Source: Paenibacillus_AB hodogayensis
GTDB lineage: Bacteria > Bacillota > Bacilli > Paenibacillales > NBRC-103111
Length of the DNA: 64,000 nt
Assembly (NCBI RefSeq): GCF_039536325.1
Contig: NZ_BAAAYO010000008.1
Span: 496,001-560,000, forward strand
Direction: 5' to 3'
This document shows positions 51,755 through 59,233 of this stretch, one piece after another. A model generated the notes under the pieces. It saw only the letters and a list, made by a program, of their open reading frames with translations. It was not told where the DNA came from and ran no database searches. Every line of letters starts with the position of its first letter. Positions within the stretch are counted from its first letter, which is position 1. The position numbers and the translations under genes were made by a program.

Positions 51755-53460
51755 CGCATTCCCTCCCGTTCCTTATGATCATCCGCTCCGCATTCGGCGT
51801 GACGGATGTCGTACCGGTAGCCCTGCTCCAGCAAAAACAGCTGCCGGTGGATCGAAAACTGCTGCTCTCCCGTATCGTCGCTGACAAGCGAATAGAAGTA
51901 AGCTCGGTTGTCCTCCCGCTTCGGGCGCAAAATCCGGCCCAGACGCTGGGCTTCTTCCTGGCGGGAGCCGAAGCTTCCCGATACTTGGATCGCCACCCGC
52001 GCATCCGGCAAATCGATGGCGAAGTTCGCCACTTTCGATACGACGAGCGTACGCAAGTCACCGCGGTTAAACCGCTCGTACAGCTCGTCCCGCTGATCGT
52101 GCGGCATGTCTCCGGAAATCATCGGCGCCCCGACCGTATCGGAGATTAACCGCAATTGGTCCAAATATTGGCCGATTACGAGCGTCTGCTCCTCCTTGTG
52201 CCGGTCCAGCAGTTGGGTCAGCACTTCGAGCTTGGACGGATTCTCACCCGCTATGCGGTGCTTGCGGCGCGGCTCCGCCCGCACATATTGCTCGCGGACT
52301 TGATCCGGCAGCGGCACGCGAACCTCCGTGCAGTGGACGGCGGCAACCCAGCCCTTATGCTCCAGGTCCTTCCACCCCGCTTCATACAGCTTCGGCCCGA
52401 CCAGGGAGAAGACGTCCTCCTCCTGCCCGTCTTCGCGCACAAGCGTCGCGGTCAGCCCGAGCCGCCGGGTAGCCTGAATGTCCGCCGTCGCGCGAAACAC
52501 CGGGGCCGGCAGCAAATGCACTTCATCGTAGACGATCAATCCCCAGTCGCGTTCGTTGAACAGCGACATATGCGAGAACAGATCCTCCTTACGGCGACGA
52601 TGGGTCAATATTTGATAGGTAGCGATCGTCACGGGGCGCACTTCCTTGCGCTCTCCGCAATATTCCCCAACCATGTCCGGCTCCAGATCGGTCTTGTCCA
52701 GCAGCTCCCGCTTCCATTGGCGGACCGAGGCCACATTCGTCGTCAAAATAAGCGCCGCGCATTGCAGCCGGGCGAGCGCGGCAATGCCGATAACGGTTTT
52801 ACCCGCTCCGCAGGGCAGCACGACCACACCGCTGCCCCCGTGCAGCCCGTCGCCGTCATAGAAGGCGTCCGCGGCGGCCCGCTGATAGTCGCGCAGTTGG
52901 AACGGCTGGCCCGAGGAGACAGTTTCGCGCAGCCGGATCGGCAGCACCTCCCCGTGATGATAACCGGCCAAATCCTGCACCGGGAAGCCCAGCCGGATCA
53001 GATCGCGCTTGATCATGCCGCGGTAGGCCGGGGAGATTTCCAGACCATCCCTCGTGTTGCCGCCGATATAGTACGTTTCCAGCGATTTGTAGCCGGCCAG
53101 CTTCTCCAGCAGTCCCGCTTCTTCGGAAACAAGCATCAGCTTCTGCTCGACCTGCTTCAGCTTGACCAAACCGTACCGGCCGACGAAGTGAGTAATGTTT
53201 TGCTTCACCTGCAGCGGCACCTCGAATTTGCCGTAGCCGTTCAGAACATCCAATACATGTTCCACGCTCAATCCCGAGGAAGCCGCGTTCCATAACGAGA
53301 GCGGCGTCATCCGGTAAGTATGGATTTGGCCGGGTGTCTTGACCAGCTCGGCGAAACGGCTTAGTCGGCCCCCGGCCTCTTCCCCTTCGGGATGGTCGGC
53401 TTCCAGCATAAGCGTCGAATCGCTCTGGACGACCAGCGGTCGCTCCGGATCGTATCGCAT
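51751..53460 (-). CDS. XPB/Ssl2-type DNA repair helicase
   Basis: A 569-aa superfamily 2 helicase. The N-terminal damage-recognition-like domain spans about 40-170. Helicase motifs are Walker A PCGAGKT (218-222), DEVH (312-315), LTATLVRED with the XPB-specific RED motif at 342-344, and QEEAQRLGRILRP as motif VI near 510. The eukaryotic homologue opens DNA in transcription and nucleotide excision repair; archaeal XPB works with the nuclease Bax1. Bacterial roles are largely unknown. Divergent inverted-repeat element C lies upstream. It is translationally coupled to the helicase-associated gene. Confidence 0.92.
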   Translation of the reverse strand: MRYDPERPLVVQSDSTLMLEADHPEGEEAGGRLSRFAELVKTPGQIHTYRMTPLSLWNAASSGLSVEHVLDVLNGYGKFEVPLQVKQNITHFVGRYGLVKLKQVEQKLMLVSEEAGLLEKLAGYKSLETYYIGGNTRDGLEISPAYRGMIKRDLIRLGFPVQDLAGYHHGEVLPIRLRETVSSGQPFQLRDYQRAAADAFYDGDGLHGGSGVVVLPCGAGKTVIGIAALARLQCAALILTTNVASVRQWKRELLDKTDLEPDMVGEYCGERKEVRPVTIATYQILTHRRRKEDLFSHMSLFNERDWGLIVYDEVHLLPAPVFRATADIQATRRLGLTATLVREDGQEEDVFSLVGPKLYEAGWKDLEHKGWVAAVHCTEVRVPLPDQVREQYVRAEPRRKHRIAGENPSKLEVLTQLLDRHKEEQTLVIGQYLDQLRLISDTVGAPMISGDMPHDQRDELYERFNRGDLRTLVVSKVANFAIDLPDARVAIQVSGSFGSRQEEAQRLGRILRPKREDNRAYFYSLVSDDTGEQQFSIHRQLFLLEQGYRYDIRHAECGADDHKEREGMR

Positions 53461-53601
53461 GACGGTTTTCCTCCTGTTTGCTATTCCTGTATGCCGCCCG
53501 CAGAGAACCCGGGGCGAATCGCAAGCCGAACCTGAACCCGTATTTATTCATCAATAGATGAATTTTACTATTAGGCAAGGTTAGCTCAGGCTCTTTGTAC
53601 T

Positions 53602-53673
53602 AGTACAAAGTCAGAGCTGGCGCTGTGTATTCGAGCAATTCCACGGATACCGTTTAAGTTCTGACTTTGTACT
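53602..53673. repeat. inverted-repeat element, copy C
   Basis: A 72-bp unit with perfect 14-bp terminal inverted repeats AGTACAAAGTCAGA/TCTGACTTTGTACT. The symmetry continues outward to an 18-bp perfect repeat (TACTAGTACAAAGTCAGA) at 53598-53677. The centre, read on the minus strand, contains CTTAAACGGTATCCGTGGAAT and CGAATACACAG, matching copy A2. It lies between the CBS and XPB genes, both on the minus strand, and about 140 nt before the XPB start. Confidence 0.85.
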
Positions 53674-53680
53674 AGTATGA

Positions 53681-53712
53681 AAAAAAACGCAGCGAATTAA
53701 ACCGTCTGCGTT
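53681..53712 (-). terminator. intrinsic terminator of the CBS protein gene
   Basis: Minus-strand AACGCAG-13 nt-CTGCGTT followed by TTTTTT is a good terminator. It directly abuts inverted-repeat element C. Confidence 0.75.
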
Positions 53713-53752
53713 CGTTTGCATGGATCACGGTTGCCCGGAAAGGACAACACAA

Positions 53753-53780
53753 AGCCCATCTCCTATGGGGGAGACGGGCT
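53753..53780 (-). terminator. second hairpin after the CBS protein gene
   Basis: Minus-strand AGCCCGTCTCC pairs with GGAGATGGGCT (11 bp with one G-U pair), followed by TTGTGTT. It is the first hairpin after the CBS stop codon at 53800 and may act with the stronger terminator further on. Confidence 0.55.
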
Positions 53781-53799
53781 AAAGGCCATTTTAATACAT

Positions 53800-54237
53800 T
53801 TAATGCACGGTGGACGCGTGATCGACGTTCTCGGATATTTCGCTCAACGCCTGACCGGCCTCGTCTACGAAAACTTCGCGAATCGCCAAGTCGGCAATCG
53901 CCACGACGCCGACCAGTTCGCTGCCGCTGACGACCGGCAGGCGGCGAATTTTTTCGCGCGCCATTTTTTTGGCCGCTTCTTCAATCGAGGTTTCCGGCGT
54001 AACGGTCGTCACGTTCTTCGAGATGACTTCCTCCACGGCCGTAGACCCCGAATGTTTCTCGGCATAGCCGCGCACGACCAAGTCGCGGTCGGTTACGACG
54101 CCGATCAGCTTTTTGCCTTCCACGACGGGAATAAAGCCGATATCGTTTTGCTTCATTTTCAGGGCGATTTCGTAAAGATTGTCTTTGAGCGTGACCGTAA
54201 CGCAGTCGGTGCTCATAATATCTTTGATTTTCTTCAT
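53800..54237 (-). CDS. CBS-domain pair protein
   Basis: A 145-aa protein made of two CBS domains (MKKIKDIMSTDCVTV, then VISKNVTTVTPETSIEEAAKKMAREKIRRLPVVS). Tandem CBS modules bind adenosine nucleotides or S-adenosylmethionine and act as energy sensors; the ligand here is not known. The GTDRDLV and AIADLAI segments are typical of the free-standing two-CBS proteins of Bacillales. The ATG at 54237 has GGAGG 7 nt upstream; the longer upstream frame has no similarity. It lies 81 nt after the M20 amidohydrolase gene on the same strand. Confidence 0.9.
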   Translation of the reverse strand: MKKIKDIMSTDCVTVTLKDNLYEIALKMKQNDIGFIPVVEGKKLIGVVTDRDLVVRGYAEKHSGSTAVEEVISKNVTTVTPETSIEEAAKKMAREKIRRLPVVSGSELVGVVAIADLAIREVFVDEAGQALSEISENVDHASTVH

Positions 54238-54318
54238 CGGGCAGCCTCCTCCAAAGTGGAATCCTTGATGAATTGCCTTTTTAGGCTCTCCACTCGCCAA
54301 GAAGGCATACCTGATACT

Positions 54319-55518
54319 TTATTCCACAGGCCCTTGCGCCTTGCGTTCGGATTCCATGTAATCGACGGCCATCGAAGCGAGCAGCGTCGCGGACTGAAGC
54401 ATTGCCGTTTCATCGATGTCGAATTTCGGATGGTGATGCGGCGAAACGATGCCCGCTTCGGCATTGCCGGCTCCGACGAACATAAAGCAGCCGGGCACCC
54501 GGTGCAAATAGTAAGAGAAATCTTCACCGGCCATAATGAGCGGCGATCGGGCGGCACGCTCCGCCCCGAAAACATGTGCAGCCACGCGGAAAAAACGTTC
54601 CGCCTCCGCCTCGTCGTTGACGACCGGCGGGTAGCCGGGCTTGTAGTCAAGGATAATCTCGGCTCCGTACATGTGCGCCGTCGCCGCGCAAATTTGCTTC
54701 ATCCGGTCGACGATACCGTCCCGAATGGCCGTATCGAACGAACGCACGGTGCCGTTCAAACGGCACGTCTCGGCGATGACGTTGAAGCTGCTGCCCGCCT
54801 GAATACTGCCGATCGAGACGACGGACGGCGCTACCGGATCGGTACTGCGGCTGACAATCGTCTGCAGGCTGACGATCAGCTGGGCGGCCACCATGATACT
54901 GTCGACCGTCTCATGGGGAAGCCCTCCGTGTCCGCCTTTTCCTTTAATTTCGATCGTAAATTCGTCCGCTGCGGCCATTACCGGCCCGGGAGCCGAATAC
55001 ACCGTACCGGCCGGAAAGGGCGTCCACAGATGAACCCCGTATACCGCGTCCACGCCATCGAGCGCGCCTTCCCGAATCATCGGAGCGGCCCCCCCGGGGC
55101 TGACCTCCTCGGCCGGCTGGAACAGCAGCTTGACGCTACCCTTCAGTTCCTCCCGATTGTCGGCGAACAGCTTCGCCACGGCCAGCAGCGCCGCCGTATG
55201 CGCATCGTGACCGCAGGCGTGCATCACGCCGGGGACGGTCGAGGCATATTCGCTCGTTTTCTCGTCCTGTATGGGCAGCGCGTCCATATCCGCCCGCAGC
55301 GCCACCGTCGGCCCGTCGGCCGTTCCTCGCACATGACCTACCACTCCGTAGCCGCCGACGCCCGTTCGCACGTCGATCCCCCACTGCCGGAGCTGATCCG
55401 CGACGAAGCCGGACGTGCGTTTCTCCTCGTAAGACAGCTCGGGATTCCGGTGCAAGTGACGCCGCCACGCCACCATATCGGGAAACATCGTCTGCAGTCT
55501 ATGCGCTATGCCGTTCAT
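54319..55518 (-). CDS. M20-family metal-dependent amidohydrolase
   Basis: A 399-aa amidohydrolase resembling N-acyl-L-amino acid amidohydrolases and HipO. RADMDALPIQDE near residue 80 and HACGHDAHTAALLAVAKLF near 100 carry the two-metal ligands, with FQPAEEVSPGG near 135 holding the catalytic Glu. GEDFSYYL near 347 provides the C-terminal metal-binding His region. It would release an acyl group from an amino acid in the cytoplasm. The ATG at 55518 has GGGGGACG at 5 nt; upstream in-frame ATGs lack family similarity. Confidence 0.92.
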   Translation of the reverse strand: MNGIAHRLQTMFPDMVAWRRHLHRNPELSYEEKRTSGFVADQLRQWGIDVRTGVGGYGVVGHVRGTADGPTVALRADMDALPIQDEKTSEYASTVPGVMHACGHDAHTAALLAVAKLFADNREELKGSVKLLFQPAEEVSPGGAAPMIREGALDGVDAVYGVHLWTPFPAGTVYSAPGPVMAAADEFTIEIKGKGGHGGLPHETVDSIMVAAQLIVSLQTIVSRSTDPVAPSVVSIGSIQAGSSFNVIAETCRLNGTVRSFDTAIRDGIVDRMKQICAATAHMYGAEIILDYKPGYPPVVNDEAEAERFFRVAAHVFGAERAARSPLIMAGEDFSYYLHRVPGCFMFVGAGNAEAGIVSPHHHPKFDIDETAMLQSATLLASMAVDYMESERKAQGPVE

Positions 55519-55635
55519 CGTGCGTCCCCCTGCCATTTTGGTGTTCTGATCTATTATTGTATCAAAACGGCGCCGCCGTTTCATCCAACCGCCGCGAATT
55601 CGCCATCAAATTTTAATACTTCGGTTTCTGATAGA

Positions 55636-55664
55636 CTTGCACACGCAGGGGAAACATACTATCA
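55636..55664 (+). promoter_or_regulatory. sigma-A promoter of yugN
   Basis: TTGCAC (55636-55641), a 17-bp spacer and TATCAT (55659-55664), about 68 nt before the yugN start. Confidence 0.6.
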
Positions 55665-55731
55665 TGAATAAAGGATTGCGCGTTTACCGGAAATGACTTA
55701 TTTACTGAACGCTTCGAGGAGGTTTCCTATC

Positions 55732-56079
55732 GTGATTATTGAAAATGCGGGACTTAAAGGATTGAAGAGCGATCTGGCTCATTTGGACAGCACCTCGACC
55801 AAGCTGGGCTTCGTCCGGTGGCAATGGGAATATTACCGGGCTACATACGATCTGAAGCTGGAGAATCAAGCTACCAATTCCGAATACTTCCTACGCTTCA
55901 ACGCTCGGGCCGTGGAAGGCAAGCTGGAATCGCCTTATGCCATTTTGGCGCTGGAGGATGCCTATATCGGACGGGGCACGTTCCCGCACGGTCTTGACTA
56001 CGAATCTCCGATTCCCGATCAGATTTTGAAGGTCGCCACACAAAAACTGGCCGATTTGAAAAAGCAACTGAGCGAATAA
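55732..56079 (+). CDS. YugN-like family protein
   Basis: A 115-aa soluble protein with the YugN pattern (VRWQWEYYRATYDLKLEN, and a hydrophobic YFLRFNARAVEGKLESPYAILALEDAYIGRG core). Function unknown. The start is GTG at 55732 with GGAGG 9 nt upstream; an ATG-initiated frame at 55693 has no ribosome binding site. It is followed 19 nt later by the ftsW-type gene, so the two are likely co-transcribed. Confidence 0.82.
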   Translation: MIIENAGLKGLKSDLAHLDSTSTKLGFVRWQWEYYRATYDLKLENQATNSEYFLRFNARAVEGKLESPYAILALEDAYIGRGTFPHGLDYESPIPDQILKVATQKLADLKKQLSE

Positions 56080-56098
56080 ACGTGAAGGCGGAATCGTT

Positions 56099-57280
56099 AT
56101 GAACGCACCCCGCAGGGGTACACCTGATTTCATGCTGCTGCTGCTTACGTTTCTGCTCGTCGGCTTCGGGCTGGTCATGGTGTTCAGCGCCAGCTCCGTT
56201 ATCGCGTTGGCCCGAGAAAAATTCAACAACGATCCGCTATATTTCGTCAAAAAACAAGCCATCTTTGCCGTTGCCGGCACGGTTGGCATGTTTTTTCTTA
56301 TGAACATCCCGGTCGGCAAGCTTAAACCGCTGCTTCGTCCCGCCTTTCTTCTCGTCTTGGTGCTACTGGTTCTCGTTCCTTTTTTCGGCAACGAGTTGAA
56401 CGGCGCAAGAAGCTGGTTTAACCTGGGCCCGTTCGGGCTGCAGCCATCGGAGTTTGCAAAGGTCGCCGTTATTCTGTACTTGGCCTTGCTGATCAGCAAA
56501 AAAGGAGAACGGTTTCGGGATCTGAAGAAGGGGCTGCTCCCGGCCGTCATCATCGTCGGGTTCATAGCCGGGTTGATTATGCTGCAGCCGGATTTCGGCA
56601 CGACGATGATCCTTATCTTGGCTTCATCGCTTGTAATCGTTGTCGGCGGGGCCAACCTAAAGCACATTTTTTTGGCCGTCGGTTCGATCGGCGTTATCGC
56701 CTCGCTCGTATTGACGATTTACGTCCTGTCCTCGGACTCCCTTGGTTACCGGATGGACCGGATCGCCTGCTACATGAATCCGTGGTTTGACCCTCAAGGG
56801 GTATGCTACCAGGTCGTGCAGTCGCTTTATGCTTTCGGGCACGGGGAATTGACCGGAGCGGGATTTGGACAAAGCATCCAGAAAATGCATTATTTGCCGG
56901 AGGCGCATAACGACTTTATCTTTGCCATCATCGGCGAAGAATTCGGTTTTTTGGGCACGCTGCTGTTTCTGCTCTGTTATCTAATCTTCATATGGCGCGG
57001 GATTATCGTTTCTCTACGCTGCCCCGACTCGTTCGGCAGTTTGGCCGGGACAGGGATTATCGGGCTGATCGGCATCCAGGCGCTGATCAATATGGGCGGG
57101 GTATCAGGAACGATTCCGATGACCGGCGTCACGCTGCCTTTCATTAGCTACGGAGGCTCTTCCCTGCTTGTGACGATGTGCAGTCTTGGCATTTTGCTCA
57201 GCATCTCCCGGGAAAACAACAAAGTCGAGAAGGAACCGCGCGAGCAAAAAGAACGCAAACAGCAACGTTATTCGCGGTAG
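56099..57280 (+). CDS. ftsW: FtsW/RodA/SpoVE family lipid II polymerase-type protein
   Basis: A 393-aa SEDS protein with ten predicted membrane helices; the family polymerises lipid II into glycan with a partner transpeptidase. LGPFGLQPSEFAKVAVILYL near residue 117 and the long extracellular loop with AFGHGELTGAGFGQSIQKMHYLPEAHNDFIFAIIGEEFGFLG near 260 are characteristic, as is PMTGVTLPFISYGGSS near 340. The tail is Lys/Glu/Arg-rich. Whether it is FtsW, RodA or SpoVE cannot be decided from sequence alone. AAGGCGGAATC precedes the ATG. It follows yugN and precedes a GNAT gene by 19 nt. Confidence 0.9.
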   Translation: MNAPRRGTPDFMLLLLTFLLVGFGLVMVFSASSVIALAREKFNNDPLYFVKKQAIFAVAGTVGMFFLMNIPVGKLKPLLRPAFLLVLVLLVLVPFFGNELNGARSWFNLGPFGLQPSEFAKVAVILYLALLISKKGERFRDLKKGLLPAVIIVGFIAGLIMLQPDFGTTMILILASSLVIVVGGANLKHIFLAVGSIGVIASLVLTIYVLSSDSLGYRMDRIACYMNPWFDPQGVCYQVVQSLYAFGHGELTGAGFGQSIQKMHYLPEAHNDFIFAIIGEEFGFLGTLLFLLCYLIFIWRGIIVSLRCPDSFGSLAGTGIIGLIGIQALINMGGVSGTIPMTGVTLPFISYGGSSLLVTMCSLGILLSISRENNKVEKEPREQKERKQQRYSR

Positions 57281-57299
57281 CAGGAGGCGGCTTTCATCC

Positions 57300-57818
57300 A
57301 TGACAATGACCATTCGCGCAGCGGAACGGGACGATCTCCCCCGTCTGCTCGACATTTATAACGAGGCCATCCTTCACAGCGCGGCCACCTTCGATCTCGT
57401 TCCGCAATCGCTGGACGAACGCGAGCCATGGTTCCGGCAATTCGGAGAGCGCTACCCGATTATAGTCGCCGTGCAGGAAGACGGTTCCATAGCCGGCTAC
57501 TGCTGCCTGACCCCGTTCCGGGCCAAAGCGGCTTACGACCGCACGGCCGAGCTGTCGGTCTATCTGGACAAGTCTTGCCGCGGCCAAGGCATCGGCACGG
57601 CGCTACTCAGGCATATTATCGATATCGCCCGCCAACGGCGTTTCCATGTTATCATCGCGGCCATCACCGGCGGAAACGAAACGAGCATCGCCCTGCATCG
57701 CAAATTCGGTTTCGAGCCTGCTGGCATTTTCCGCGAAGTCGGTTTTAAATTCGACGCTTGGCAAGATGTGCACTTTTTGCAGCTTCTTTTACATGACAGT
57801 CAGAACGAGAACCTCTAA
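57300..57818 (+). CDS. GNAT acetyltransferase, phosphinothricin acetyltransferase-like
   Basis: A 172-aa acetyltransferase. ELSVYLDKSCRGQGIGTALLRHIIDIARQRRFHVIIAAITGGNETSIALHRKFGFEPAGIF carries the acetyl-CoA site (RGQGIG near residue 95) and the substrate loop typical of the Bar/Pat and MddA (L-methionine sulfoximine) group. It may detoxify methionine sulfoximine-like compounds; this is inferred by family. The ATG at 57300 has GGAGG 12 nt upstream, and ATG at 57306 is possible. A terminator overlaps its stop codon. Confidence 0.88.
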   Translation: MTMTIRAAERDDLPRLLDIYNEAILHSAATFDLVPQSLDEREPWFRQFGERYPIIVAVQEDGSIAGYCCLTPFRAKAAYDRTAELSVYLDKSCRGQGIGTALLRHIIDIARQRRFHVIIAAITGGNETSIALHRKFGFEPAGIFREVGFKFDAWQDVHFLQLLLHDSQNENL

Positions 57819-57841
57819 TCGAAGAGGTTTTTCTTTTTTTC
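57810..57841 (+). terminator. intrinsic terminator overlapping the GNAT stop codon
   Basis: AACCTCT-AATCGA-AGAGGTT is a 7-bp stem whose 5' half is inside the GNAT coding region and loop includes the stop; it is followed by TTTCTTTTTTT. It ends the yugN-ftsW-GNAT unit. Confidence 0.82.
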
Positions 57842-57930
57842 AACAAAATTTAACATCTTTCAACAATTTCCACCTCTTTACAAGCAAGTCGGGCTGTTTC
57901 ATGATAAAGAAGAGTCGTATCGGAGGGAGC

Positions 57931-58494
57931 GTGGAACCATTGTCCAAGAAGATATTGATTATTGCCGGAGATGCCGTCGAAGCGTTGGAAATTTATTATC
58001 CGTTTTACCGCGTGCTGGAGGAAGGGTATGAAGCCGTCATCGCCTCGCCGACGAAAAAGGTGCTGCGGACCGTCGTTCACGATTTCGAAGGCTGGGACAC
58101 CTATACGGAAAAGCCCGGCTACCAGTTGGAGTCGCACTTGTCCTTTGCCGATGTGAATCCCGCGGAGTACGACGCCCTTCTGATTCCCGGCGGCCGCGCT
58201 CCGGAATATATTCGTCTGGACAAGCACGTTCCCGACATTGTCAGCCATTTTTTCGAGACGAACAAGCCGGTCGGCGCCATCTGTCACGCCGCTCTCGTGC
58301 TCAGCGTCATCGACCGCCGCTATTTCGAAGGCCGCACGATGACCGCCTATACGGCCTGCAAGCCGGACGTTCACAACCTGGGAGCCTCCTACGCCCCGGA
58401 TACGCTCTGCGTGGACGGCAATCTTGTCTCGGGCCATGCTTGGCCGGACCTGCCCGGCTTTATGCGCGAGTTTTTCAAGCTAGTGAAAGCCTAA
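57931..58494 (+). CDS. DJ-1/PfpI family protein
   Basis: A 187-aa member of the DJ-1/PfpI superfamily. Residues 11-20 show the ILIIAGDAVE start, PGGRAPEYI near 82 is the oxyanion-hole glycine region, and AICHAALVLSV near 112 has the nucleophile elbow Cys followed by His. Glu in EALEIYYP near residue 20 completes the typical triad. Members are chaperones, deglycases or proteases; the activity here is unknown. The start is probably GTG at 57931, 4-5 nt after GGAGG; ATG at 57901 is an alternative. Confidence 0.85.
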   Translation: MEPLSKKILIIAGDAVEALEIYYPFYRVLEEGYEAVIASPTKKVLRTVVHDFEGWDTYTEKPGYQLESHLSFADVNPAEYDALLIPGGRAPEYIRLDKHVPDIVSHFFETNKPVGAICHAALVLSVIDRRYFEGRTMTAYTACKPDVHNLGASYAPDTLCVDGNLVSGHAWPDLPGFMREFFKLVKA

Positions 58495-58533
58495 CCTTAC
58501 CGGACTGCCGGACACAGACTGGGAGGACTCCCG

Positions 58534-58641
58534 ATGATTGTTGTGAAAGCGATTGGCATACTCGTCCTTTCCTTCCTGCCGGCGTACGTTTACTACAAAA
58601 ACCGGCTGTGGAAAAAAGGCAGAACGTTCGACAGCTTCTAA
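58534..58641 (+). CDS. 35-residue predicted membrane peptide
   Basis: A short gene immediately after the DJ-1/PfpI gene: ATG at 58534, TAA at 58639-58641, 35 residues beginning MIVVKAIGILVLSFLPAYV. Residues 2-20 are hydrophobic and form one likely membrane helix, followed by a positively charged tail (YYKNRLWKKGRTFDSF). GGGAGG lies 7 nt before the ATG. I do not recognise it as a named family. The good ribosome binding site, helix-plus-basic-tail layout and position before a terminator support it as a real protein. Confidence 0.6.
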   Translation: MIVVKAIGILVLSFLPAYVYYKNRLWKKGRTFDSF

Positions 58642-58667
58642 ATCTAAAGTAACGCGTGCGAAGGCAC

Positions 58668-58699
58668 AAAAAAAAGCGGCGCCCCAACGACGCCGCTTT
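58668..58699. terminator. bidirectional intrinsic terminator
   Basis: AAAGCGGCG-9 nt-CGCCGCTTT is a 9-bp stem. The minus strand is followed by a long T-run (TTTTTT) and serves the Asp23 gene; the plus strand, with TTTCC, may also stop the DJ-1/small-protein transcript. Confidence 0.8.
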
Positions 58700-58701
58700 C
58701 C

Positions 58702-59082
58702 TCATTTGATCCGAAGCGCAACCTCTTCCGGCTCCTCTTCTTTAAAGGCGACGCCTTCCACCTTCACGTTCACCTCGACCACATGGAGACCCGTCATATT
58801 TTCTACCGCTTCCTTGACATTCTCCTGCAAGTGGCGGCATACTTCCTGTACCTTCGAGCCGTAATGGACGATTACGCGGAGGTCGATTGCCGCTTCGAGC
58901 TGCCCGACTTCGACAGACACGCCCTTTTGCACATTTTTGCCGCTAAGCCGTTTGGCGAGCCCTTCCGAAATGCCCCCCGACATGGCGGCAATCCCCGGTG
59001 TTTCAAGCGCGGCCAGTCCAGCGATCGTAGCTACGACGTCATCGGAAATGCGGATCATTCCCGTTTGATTGTCAACGGACAT
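58702..59082 (-). CDS. Asp23/Gls24 family envelope stress response protein
   Basis: A 126-aa cytoplasmic Asp23/Gls24 protein. IRISDDVVATIAGLAALETPGIAAMSGG is the standard N-terminal signature and AIDLRVIVHYGSKVQEVCRHLQENVKEAVENMTGLHVVEVNVKVEGVAF the second half. Bacillus YqhY and YloU are the related proteins; the family associates with the membrane in staphylococci and responds to envelope stress. The ATG at 59082 has GAGGAGTG upstream. The gene is alone between two terminator/promoter regions. Confidence 0.9.
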   Translation of the reverse strand: MSVDNQTGMIRISDDVVATIAGLAALETPGIAAMSGGISEGLAKRLSGKNVQKGVSVEVGQLEAAIDLRVIVHYGSKVQEVCRHLQENVKEAVENMTGLHVVEVNVKVEGVAFKEEEPEEVALRIK

Positions 59083-59112
59083 TTGTCTCACTCCTCGTAT
59101 ACGGATATTTCC

Positions 59113-59142
59113 ATTGTACCTTGTTCCAAGGCTTGTACGCAA
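59113..59142 (-). promoter_or_regulatory. sigma-A promoter of the Asp23 gene
   Basis: Minus-strand TTGCGT (59142-59137), an 18-bp spacer and TACAAT (59118-59113), 31 nt before the ATG. Confidence 0.5.
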
Positions 59143-59233
59143 CCTTACGGGCGGCTGTTCTCAAAGCTATTCCTCGTTTGAATATCGATGCAGACGTGCA
59201 GCCCGAATGTCTTGCCTATTTCGTGAAGAAGGG

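Noticed and set aside
53716..55671. A 651-codon open frame on the plus strand across the CBS and amidohydrolase genes.
   Set aside because: It spans two well-supported minus-strand genes and their intergenic gap, with no ribosome binding site.
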